From Tubulanus polymorphus (taxonomy: Eukaryota > Nemertea > Palaeonemertea > Tubulaniformes > Tubulanidae): 64,000 bases of DNA. The position numbers were made by a program, and so were the translations under genes. The notes beneath the pieces were generated by a model, which saw only the letters and a program-made list of their open reading frames with translations, did not search any database and was not told the DNA's origin. The stretch covers positions 1,653,855 to 1,717,854 of the forward strand of contig NC_134030.1 of NCBI RefSeq assembly GCF_964204645.1, written 5' to 3'. Shown one piece after another: positions 21,601 through 33,600 of this stretch. Position 1 is the stretch's first letter; each line of letters begins with the position of its first letter.

Positions 21601-24600
21601 CAAAACCAGCTATTCCACCAGATGGCGCAACGAGTAGTAGGTCGTTCGTTGTCAAAATTAGTTCATTTTCGATGAACTTTGAACTGGTTTGAAGAAGAAA
21701 TACTTTCATTCTTCTACTCTGATATCGATTTAGTTTTCATTAATAATTGATTCATTTAAGAGAACAATTCATTCAGATTTAATTGAAATGTACAAGAAAA
21801 TCGAACGCAGACGACCAACTATTTACTAGCGACACCTGGGGAATCCTCGCCTGCCATAAGTGGAATCCTCGATTGCCACAGTAAGACTGCGGGTATCCCA
21901 TTGTTTGGCGTGTGAAGTAAAGTAAAGTTAGAAAACGGATGTTTAACTTTGTTGTGAAACGAAAGCGTTTTGGAGATTTTTAAACCAATCAAATCAATAT
22001 TTTGATATTACGCTTGAAACCCTTCCCACTCATATTCTACTTACTAAGTATATATTCTTGTTTCCGTGGAAATCATGGTGAGTGGCGCCATCTATACAGT
22101 GGAGTTAGCTTTAAAAATCGAGCATGCTTCGACAAGTGGCTCCATCTATTCCCTAATACTGAAGCGAGGTAACCAGCATGCAGCGCCCTTATATACAGGA
22201 AATGAACGCCTATCAAGTTTAACAATGCACGGTGTATTGACCACAGCGACCGGTGATAATTATATCAATGTTGATTAGCTATTGCCATAGACAGGTCCGT
22301 AGCGTTTGACTGGACCAGAACGGGGCCCCCTAACCAAAACAAATTTTGAAAACGTGCCCAGATAAATTGCCTCTGGGAGATTGATTTAACGAGGTTTTGA
22401 TTAAATGAACAAATTTTAATATTTGTAAGTTTAACATTTCTGTTTTTAATTTTTCTTTGTAAGGAACTGAATTTTCGAACCCCCCTTAACCACTTCAAGC
22501 TACGTTCCTGATATAGTGCTAGCTATACCTGAATACTTTTCTCTTATTGAAATTGTCTAAAAAACCAGCACCTTGAACTAATGAACGTCATAATGAAAAT
22601 GTTTAAAAATTCAACCGTTAATGAATTTGACTAATATATTTTTTTTATTTTCATTTCTAGCGTCAGTTTGCCTCACAGGCAAGGTCGCCGTCGCTTAATG
22701 TAAGTATCAGTGACGCCCTCAATCTCACATGCCTCACTTCCCTCCTAATGTAACCATTTTTATGAAATTCCTCAAGAAAATATATACTAGTAATCTTAGA
22801 ATACACGTTTTTGTACCCAGACCCCTTCATTCTACTGAACTACCGTGTAATAAGTGCCTGTTGTGTTCATTTTCTGTTGCATTGATTTATATATTATTTC
22901 TATTTACAGTTGTCAAACAACAGCAGCAGCAGCAGCAGCAGCGCACCCCTCCCGCCGGAGACGCCTCCCGACTTGCAAGCAAGAAGTAAGTTCAGTCTTC
23001 AAATACAATTTCAATGCATTCAATTTTGTGTATGGCGTTAAAACGGTTAAAGTTGTGACTAGTTTTCATAACTCCGTGACGTCATATTTCCATCGAGTAC
23101 CGGACCCTTTCCTATGTTTTTTGCCAATTTGGATTGAATGATCGCCAGCGGTTTTTCTATACGACCCGGCTCTGCTGTATTGCATTTAGCCATCCTTTTT
23201 CTTGGCGTTTTTTATAAGAAGGTGTTTGATTTTGTCTCTAAGGGATTTAGGAATTTAAGAGACACTTGTACTCTCTATACAGTGAGTTTGTTCTGTTTTT
23301 GTTCCCTCGTGAATTTTATTTTGTTTGAATCAAATCAAATCAGTGCATCTTTCTTGAATTGCGTGTATGTTATAATATTATGTAAGTTATAACGTTAAAA
23401 TTTCTGTTATATTTAAACCGAATATTTAATTGTTGTATTTTGAATGCGATAATGCCGCTCCCTGCTAAAGTCCAGCGTCGTCATCGTGAGGGATGCGGTC
23501 ATCTGTTCGGGCCCTGATTACGTTCTGTGTTCATCCTGTTGGGCTACATCGGGCGTTATATGAGTTCATCCTTCCTGGACTTGCGGATTGTGGTCGGAAG
23601 ATCTATGGGTTCGGGCCGATAAGTCCCGGAAACAGAAAGTACAGTTTCTGCCGATGTGCCCATTGATGTCTCTATTTCAGAACATCACAGCGGTCGCCGG
23701 CTGTACAAGCACGGTCGGCTTCCCAACTCCATTCTCTGAGGAGGATCGCTGGTTCTCTAGTAACGGTCAGTCACCAGTCAATCAACGGTTCAGCTGGTTC
23801 AGTTTCCCAGGTATCGGCGCGCGACAGTCGGGATACCTGCACAGGAACTCAGGTCCGGTCCGGGCTACTCCGAGCACCGGTCCGGTCCAGGCATCACCGG
23901 ATACTGAACATCCTGTCCGGTAGCTTCGAGAACTGGTCCGGTCCAGGCATCACAGGGTACTGAACATCTGGTCTGGTCAGCTTCGAGAACCGGTCCAGGC
24001 ATCACCGGATACTGAACATCTGGTCCGGTCAGCTTCGAGAACTGGTCCGGTCCAGGCATCACCGGGTAATAAACATCCGGTCCGGTCCGGGTGGCTTCGA
24101 GCACCGGTCCGGTCCAGGCATCACCGGGTACTGAACATCCAGTCTGGTCCGGTCCAGGCATCACCGGGTACTGAACATCCAGTCTGGTCCGGTCCAGGCA
24201 TCACCGGGTACTGAACATCCAGTCCGGTCCGGTCCAGGCATCACCGGATACTGAACATCCGGTCCGGTAGCTTCGACAACTGGTCCGGTCCAGGCATCAC
24301 CGGGTACTGAACATCCAGTCTGGTCCGGTCCAGGCATCAGTGGATACTGAACATCCTGTCCGGTCAGCTCCGTGCACCGGTCCGGTCCAGGCATCACTGG
24401 GTACTGAACATCCACTCTGGTCCGGTCCAGGCATCACCGGGTACTGAACAGGGTTCGTCGCGGTGCTTGAAAAACTTGAAATGGCTTGAATTTGAAAAAT
24501 ACTACTCAAGCGCTTGAAAACAGCTTGAAAATAGATCGAAAGCTTGAAATAATTATTTTTGACTTGAAATAAAAAGATATGGCTTGAAATGCTTGATTAT

Positions 24601-27600
24601 CACAAATTTTCTTCTTCGCAAATTTTTTTCGATGAAATCGCTGACAGAATATGTTCTTGAGTTGTTTCTACGCTTGCGTCATGTTTTAGGCATCAATAAA
24701 GAAATTAATTGAATTGTATATAATCGCTATGAGGCTCTTGTGGTGAAACTCTACGGTGTCTGGAGACATGAACATACGGGGAAATTTCAGTCATGCATGT
24801 TATCGAGCATTGATGTAAAATGGCATTGAAATCCCACACCAGGAGTGAGAGCCATGTTGAAGGCACCGCGACCTAGTCAAAGTCATTGAACATTACAAAT
24901 TTCGTATTAGGCCATCCAAAAATCAAGGTCTGTTTGCCGTCATCCGACCGACCCGACTTCAAAGGTACCCAGTGGAAACTTTTTTCTTGGATTCATTGAA
25001 ATAAATTGTATTTTTGATACAAATGGCCGACCCACTGCCGATGTATGAGCTATGTATGTTTGAAGTTAAGTGTGCATCATGTGAAAACATGCCTCGACTA
25101 TTTACTTGAAGTTTTCCAGGAAACTGGCAGTGTTCCAATAAGCTGCCATTCATTCTAAAGCTGGTAATGTTATAGCGTGCATATATTCAATCTACTGTTT
25201 CATTTTGAACGCAGATTTCGGATGTTGTTTCCGCTAAAAGTGGTGATGATAAATTTGTTGTTTTTTTTGCCCCAAAATTTTGCAAAAAAAAAATGATGCT
25301 ACCTTCCTACTGACTTATCCCAAAAATAGTAGGTGTAACGGCAAAACAGACAATTAATTTGGGATGGCCAAATATCCAAATCTTGATTGATATGAATATT
25401 TAAGCTAGGAAATGCTGAAAATCATTGTGATGAACAGGTTTCATCTCTAACAGAATCGTATCAACTCGGAGGTTCCACTGGAATCAAAATTTTACCTCTT
25501 TTTTAACATTTTTATACGAACCTGTTCAAAATAGGCAAATTGGCTGCGACTAACGAAAATTGCTTCCAACGTGCCATAAAAAATAGCTTGAAAATGGTAT
25601 AAATCTAGCTTGAAATGGCTTGAATTTCACCTGAGCTTGAGACAATGAACCCTGCTGAACATCCGGTCCGGTCAGCTTCCAGCACCGGTCCGGTCCAGGC
25701 ATCACCGGTTACTGAACATCCGGTCCGGGCAGCTTTGAGCACCGGTCCGGTCCAGGCATCACCGGTTACTGGTCCGGTCCGGGCAGCTTTGAGCACCGGT
25801 CCGGTCCAGGCATCACTGAGTACTGAACATCCAGTCCGGTCCGGTCAGCTCCGAGCACCGGTCCAGGCATCACCAGGTACTGAACATCTGGTCTGGTCCG
25901 GGCGGCCTGGCATCAATGTTTCGAATTTAAAACATAGTTATCATGGCTCTAGGTTTGGTAGAGGGCGCTCTTCTACCAGATGCAGGAGCGAGGTCACCTT
26001 CACGGAGATCGAGATCGAGGGATTATGATTGATTCTGTAGGAACCATCATCATTCATCAGTTCAGGTCGAGGGACCGTTTAGGAAGTTCACATCTTTCAC
26101 GTCGAGGGACCGTTTAGGAAGTTCACGTCTTTGACGTCGAGGGACCGTTTAGGAAGTTCACGTCTTTCACGTCGAGGGACCATTTAGGAAGTTCACGTCT
26201 TTCACGTCGAGGTACCGTTAAGGAAGTCGTCACAATAATCAGGATTTCCGCGATTTCGAAAGTCAGATTTTAAACTTGTTATTGTCATTGTAAGCTACCG
26301 CAGTTACAGGTAAGCCTATTCTTGATTGCCCGAGACAGGCGTGCAGATATTGTTCCCGACTTAAGTTTTTGGTTGATTTTCTTGTGACTTGTTTGTTTTA
26401 GGGGTGAGATGGATGAGCCTTATTGTTTTTTGACATATATAGGTCATCCAAGATGGCCGCCACAGCCATTACAATGTGTAAAATAGCCATGCTTGTGACA
26501 ACTCTACAATCTACAGTTTCAAACCAATTTGCCAATTACTTATTCTGTGGTTTCATAATGGTAGGAGAATGAGCCTTATTGTTTTTGACATATATAGGTC
26601 ATCCAAGATGGCCGCCACAGCCATTTCAATGTGTGAAATAGCCATTTTGAAGCTTGTGACAACTCTACAATCTACAGTTTCAAACCAATTTGCCAATTAC
26701 TTATTCTGTGGTTTCATAATGGTAAGAGGATGAGCCTTATTGTTTTTGACATATATAGGTCATCCAAGATGGCCGCCACAGCCATTACAATGTGTGAAAT
26801 AGCCATTTTGAAGCTTGTGACAACTCTACAATCTACAGTTTCAGACCAATTTACCAATTACTTATTCTGTGGTTTCATAATGGTAAGAGGATGAGCCTTA
26901 TTGTTTTTGACATATATAGGTCATCCAAGATGGCCGCCACAGCCATTTCAATGTGTGAAATAGCCATTTTGAAGCTTGTTACCGCTCTACGGACTTAAGT
27001 TTTAAGCTTAAGACTTAAGATGGCCACCACAGTTATATCAATGTGTTAAATCTTATCCGATTTGGAGCTTGTTACTGCTCTAAGATGTAGAGGTTTAGAG
27101 GTTTATAATTTCATTCATACTTGTACTGTGGTTTATTTATGGTGGTCAGAGGATGAGACCTATTACAATTTGCATTCTCTACTTGACTCACTGGTCAAGG
27201 GTTAATATCTAGTTTGATAAATGTGGAGCATGTCGGTGAATCATCCCCCCCCTCCCCCGGACTCTGATCTCAATGTCTGATGTCAATCGTCAGCAGTTTC
27301 AATGGAATGGGCTCGATTAGGTGTGGAACAAGTGGAATCCTCGATTGCCACAGTCGAACCTAGAGTATTAAGAGCTCAATTAGGTTCTTCTTTGCGTCTC
27401 TTCTCCGGTTGGAGTGCTCCAGTTTCCACCGAATGGAGGAAGATTCGAGATGTGCAGATTCAAGTCCACCATGCGGACTCCGGCTCCGGCTCCGGCTCCG
27501 GCAGCTCAAGGTTCAGCCCGAACTCACACAATGCCATCTCAAGCATCCGTACTTTCTCAAGCGGCTACTAATGCTGTTTGGAGAACAAGTGCACAGCTCC

Positions 27601-30600
27601 AACATTCTCGTGCCCCTTCTGGTCAGAATAATTCTAGTTCATATCGGGGAATGCTCCTAAAAGGAGCTCTTCCTCTCGGAGAAACTCAAAATGAATGCTC
27701 GGGGCCAGTGAGAGGTTGTCTATAACGAGCAGCCACCTACTGATCCGGCGTTCCCGGGTCGTATCACGGCGGCTACTGTCTTCAATTCTGAACACCTCCC
27801 GACATGCGCCCGAAAGCAGGTCACGAGACACTAATCTCGTCAGCTCTCAAAGATCTGGCCAAAAAGAGAGCAATAGAACCAGTACGCGACGAAGCCACAT
27901 CCGGCTGGTTTTCATGAATATTTATGCTCCTGAAGACCACAGGGCGTCGATGGACTGTCATTCCTCGAGCGGCACCTGGATATCCCGAGGCTTCCGATGA
28001 CTAAAACAGGGAGGTAATTCAAGGTCTCCGCCGAGGTTAATGGGCGGCTTCATTGGACCTGAAAGATGTCAGGTTCCTATTCACCCGAAATCTCATCAAT
28101 TTCACAGAATGAAGTGGAAACGCCGCCAGTTCCAGTTCAGGTCTCTTCCAGTCGGCCTCAGTACAGCCCACGCCCTGGGTATTTACCAGCTTGGGTCAAG
28201 TCCAGAAGGTACACTACACTCCAGGGCTGGGTTTCATAGATATGGAAGAAAAATAATTCCAGGGAACATTTTGAAATTTGTCAGTTATAACCATGGTTTC
28301 TCATTGTTAGTATGGTGGTTGAGGATTTATCCCTTTGGATAACTTTGATACTCAGTCTATGAAACCGGGTCCTGGAGTAATTGTCTGTTGGTTTACCTCG
28401 ACGACTGGTTACTAGTACCAAACTCGACTATAGAATGTCAGGAGGCGGTGACCGCTGTCGACCGCTGTCGTAGACTTAGTTCACCAGTTCCGCGTAAACT
28501 AAGTAAAATCTCACTTGATGCCGTCCCAACAGTTCACATCTCCGGATCAGCACGGTCTTTCCGTCCATGGCTCGAGTAGCCAAACTTCAAGAAGCGTAGT
28601 TACCACAAACGAGAGGACAGCTAGTTATCGGTGACGCCTTTGGCTAAATGCAATACCGCACTGCCAGGGATCGTATCTCTGGCTATCTACACATTCAGAG
28701 AATATTAACTAAAACCATAGGAAAGGGTCAAGCACTACTCCGAAAAAAAACTAATTTTATTTCCAAAAAATTATGATATTATATGGATTGCATGCTGTGT
28801 GGAAGAAGTTTTCAAAATTATTTAGGAGCTTATTATAATTTGAATACATGAATTGAGAGCAATTTGAAATGTGTTGATATCCGAAAGTTTTTTTATGACT
28901 TCACTCATTCACCTGATGAAGCTTCTATACATTAGTACCCAAAGCTTGTGTGTCAAATAAACTAGTTACACGTCCTATAAAGTACTACTTGTCTCGTTAT
29001 ATATTCTAAACCCCAGTTAACAATTCCAGTAAGTCAGGTTTAGGGAATAGATATTTAAACCTTGAGATGATACCGATGTGATACAATTCCAGTAAGTCAG
29101 GTTTAGGGAATAGATATTTAAACCTTGAGATGAAACCGATGTGATACAATTCCAGTAAGTCAGGTTTAGGGAATAGATATTTAAACCTTGAGATGATACC
29201 GATGTGATACAATTCCAGTAAGTCAGGTTTAGGGAATAGATATTTAAACCTTGAGATGAAACCGATGTGATACAATTCCAGTAAGTCAGGTTTAGGGAAT
29301 AGATATTTAAACCTTGAGATGAAATCGATGTGATACAATTCCAGTAAGTCAGGTTTAGGGAATAGATATTTAAACCTTGAGATGATACCGATGTGATACA
29401 ATTCCAGTAAGTCAAGTTTAGGGAATAGATATTTAAACCTTCAGATGAAACCGATGTGATACAATTCCAGTAAGTCAGGTTTAGGGAATAGATATTTAAA
29501 CCTTGAGATGAAACCGATGTGATACAATCCCAGTAAGTCAGGTTTAGGGAATAGATATTTAAACCTTGAGATGAAACCGATGTGATACAATTCCAGTAAG
29601 TCAGGTTTAGGGAATAGATATTTAAACCTTGAGATGATACCGATGTTATACAATTCCAGTAAGTCAGGTTTAGGGAATAGATATTTAAACCTTGAGATGA
29701 AACTGATGTGATACAATTCCAGTAAGTCAGGTTTAGGGAATAGATATTTAAACCTTCAGATGAAACCGATGTGATACAATTCCAGTAAGTCAGGTTTAGG
29801 GAATAGATATTTAAACCTTGAGATGAAACCGATGTGATACAATTCCAGTAAGTCAGGTTTAGGGAATAGATATTTAAACCTTCAGATGAAACCGATGTGA
29901 TACAATTCCAGTAAGTCAAGTTTAGGGAATAGATATTTAAACCTTGAGATGAAACCGATGTGATACAATTCCAGTAAGTCAGGTTTAGGGAATAGATATT
30001 TAAACCTTGAGATGAAACCGATGTGATACAATTCCAGTAAGTCAGGTTTAGGGAATAGATATTTAAACCTTGAGATGATACCGATGTTAAAAAATTCCAG
30101 TAAGTCAGGTTTAGGGAATAGATATTTAAACCTTGAGATGAAACCGATGTTATACAATTCCAGTAAGTCAGGTTTAGGGAATAGATATTTAAACCTTGAG
30201 ATGAAACCGATGTAATACAATTCCAGTAAGTCAGGTTTAGGGAATAGATATTTAAACCTTCAGATGAAACCGATGTGATACAATTCCAGTAAGTCAGGTT
30301 TAGGGAATAGATATTTAAACCTTCAGATGATACCGATGAATTTAGCAATTTTGAATGAATTAAACCAATATGAGATTTCGATCCTAAGAATATTGGAAGC
30401 TTGTGTTTAACGTTACTAAATATTAATATTATATAAAGCTAGAAGGACACGAGGGTATCCATTTTTTGCCCGATCGCGACGATTAAATTCGCCGGTGAAT
30501 TTATACGCCCGATACGAGCGGGTACCGATCTATCTATAAATCGGCCGTCACGGTGATTTTCGTCGCCCGCCGACATTAAACATGTTCGATATTTACGCCG

Positions 30601-33600
30601 GTGTTCGGGTCACTTGTTAATTCGCTCGTCTTGTCGGCAAGCTTAAAAAGATTTAGAAAAAACTAGAAATTCTCATTCCTGAATGAACTGGATTCATCTG
30701 GGTTCAGTTTCATGAGACACAGTTCAAACTGCTCTTGAATTTGAGTTTGTAATTAATGTATGTGATTATAATGAATTGTATTTTTGTTTTACAGCTTTGG
30801 CATTTCGGTTAAGACGTGCGTTCCGGCGGGAGGAGTTCGTCAGAATATTTCTACCGGAGTGTAAGTAGTTTAACTATTTTCATACAATATCATTTAGTGT
30901 GACGTGTGTTACTGATTCAGGCACGGATCCAGGAATTTTTCCAAGACGGGGTTCATAAAAATGCTGACTAAAATCTCTAATAATAGCCGGGGCCTATACG
31001 GCATATTTTTTGGCCAAACATAAGGCCTTTTTTTAATAGCATGGTTTGGTTGCTCCCAAAATTTGAAGAAACATAAAATAAAAAAGAATTAGAAAAAAAA
31101 TTTTTTATTCCTGTCTGTGAAACAAATTCAGTGAAAAACCGAGCAAAAAAGATTTTTCACCTCGGCCGAATGAGAATCCTGGATTGAACGATGAAACAAT
31201 TGAAAAACGCGAGGTTCTTTTTTGATCGCAGTGTGCAGAATTCAAACTTTCCAAGAATCATTTGTTCGGACATATGTATATTGCCCTATTGACAGTTCCC
31301 TCTTCCTTCTAAAAGTGATTTTATCTCACTGAGGGAATTTTTAAAAAATTTTCTCTGAAATGATATGGTAGCGTTTTTTTTTTGCTTTAAAAATTTTTTG
31401 GTAGCCGATCAGCGGGGTCACGACCCCTGAAACCCTCCCTGGATCCGCGCCTATGATATCTCCTCAAAATCTAATAAAAACTTTCAATGAATTAATGCTG
31501 TAATGACGATATGTAGCCATCTGTCTATTTGAATGCATTTGCAAAAAGACAAAAAGAAATAGTAGCAGAATTTTGGCTAAAAGTTTAGAATACCCAAATT
31601 CAACATTGCTTGCAGCAGACGGAATTTCCGCCATTTTGGTTAACAGGGGATTCCCCCCTCCGGTACTTCCCATGATCAATAGTGTCTATGACGCGTTGCG
31701 TACGGAATGCCATGGAATTCCCTCACATGATTTATGATAATAATGTTTACTTGCATTCTGATTGGTTAAAATCGCGTGTAGTTTGAACGTAGGCAATGTT
31801 TACATTTGTAACGTCACCGGCGAGTCGCTGACATTAACGTAGTCATTGAGTTAACATTATCTTGCACTGAATGGTGATATCAATCGCATTCATTTTATAA
31901 ATATTTTGAATATGAATTTGTTTTTATATATCAACTGCGAGTAACAGTGTTACGCTATTGAGTCTTAAGAGACAGCCTTTATGGACCTTATTGGTTGTTA
32001 TAACTCACAAGCTGACTGAGTTAGCATTCTGGATCCGTCAGATTAGTTACTTCTAGAAAATATGTTAGTCACATTTTCTGACTATATTCTGGAAAACAGT
32101 GGAAGCTTGTATCCACCCTAGATTAGAACCAATCAGAATAGAACCAATCAGAATACACTATTTTACAGAAAATGTATTTATGACAATTGCGTAAGGTTTT
32201 AGTAAAATAGTGTTTTTTCTCGAGTAGTTGCCGAAGAAGCATAAAAATTTGATTCAATTTCATTCAGATTTAAACAAACAAATCGAATTTCATTTCATTC
32301 AGCGCAAACTTCAAATCTAATTCAAATTTTGTTCAGTATGAATAAGTTGCGAATCATTGAGAGGAAAAAATAATTAATTGTGTTACTTAAAAAAATCACA
32401 ATTGTACTGTGTTTATCAAAACAGGAGACCACAGGACCTTTGGTCCTCTAGTATTCTTTTCCTAGTTATTCCAAAAACACTAAAACAGTCCAATCAATGA
32501 TCGCTGCCAGACCAACACGATTACATTGAAATCAAACTTAAGTAACATCAGGCGCCCCCTGTTGGAATAATATTCATAGCCGTAGCATCGAAACCATTCG
32601 ACTTGTTGTTTAATGTATTTCTCTCTATTTTTATTTTACAGTGATGAACATTTTAGAAGAATGTCCGTTTGGGGACTTGGTGGGGGAATTCAAAAGAAAC
32701 TTGGTTCCCGATAGGATACCACCACCGGTTAATCCTATGTCGCCCGCTGTTGCCCCTCCCCCACGTCCATTAAATTCGCCTCAGCAGCGGCCTGTCAGAC
32801 AGCCGCCCCCGGCCGCCACTCGTTCGTCAGACAGAGTCCGGGGACGGCTGTTTGAAGGAGATCTGACGGAGGTAAGAATCTTTATTTGTTTTCATATTTT
32901 ATTCAGGATATCAGTTGAAGTTCAGCAAATAAATTACCAGACCTGTAAACAGAAGAGTAGTCATAAATTTCCATTTGCGGGTAAAACCCCATAGTCGAAA
33001 ACCTTCGGTTATTGATCTATATCTGCTTAAGACCAATGGTTGTACACACGAGTGCGAAAACTTATCGCTCAAACTTTGATTGTATCCATGGTAACGCGTA
33101 CAGTATACTATGCGTGACTTACCGTTTCCTATCACTGGAATACAATACTGTTTTAGACCATGAGCGCCATCTGCGGCGGTCATAACGGACTGAGTGGTGA
33201 TTGGCTGAAATGCTCGTCTTCCGTGGTGACGATTATTCGGTGTTACACGTGCAGCAGACACGTCTCTGAATATCTAACATTTGATTGTTGTAACTCATCG
33301 GGAAAAATATGTTTATGAGTCGATTTTTTGTCGAAATTTTGTTCGGCAGAAAATTGGCTGCGTACGTCAAGAAGGCGGCTGATATTTGTATCGTGTGACC
33401 CCTCGTCCCGGTAATATGCCGACCCACGTACACCTGAGACCAGTTGCATAGTCAGAGCTTAGAATTAAGACCGTTCTAAGACCAACTTAGTTCTATAGCC
33501 AATCTAATAACTTAAGACCAGTCTTTAGATTTAAGACCACTTTTGGACTTAAGTCTTGACCATGGAATCGGCCCCAGATGCTTATTCCGCTGTATTGGAT

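Noticed and set aside
22854-23141. Alternative polyGln or polyAla reading of the AGC repeat
   Set aside because: Only the Ser frame is in phase with exons 5 and 7. The other frames meet stops or wrong phases.
23679-23811. Extra exon between exons 6 and 7 (acceptor 'ctctatttcag', donor-like 'cccag|gtatcg')
   Set aside because: Entering in phase 1 from exon 6 gives a stop, and the segment adjoins the DIRS-like ORF1 relic. It is more likely part of the relic.
23865-24509. Minus-strand ORFs with GPDVQYPVMPGP-type repeats
   Set aside because: They come from the CCGG satellite, are broken into several frames and are interrupted by the inserted element.
29017-30348. 443-codon minus-strand ORF
   Set aside because: It consists entirely of the 63-bp tandem repeat. 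Because 63 is divisible by three and the unit has no stop in several frames, openness is automatic. There is no non-repetitive coding flank.
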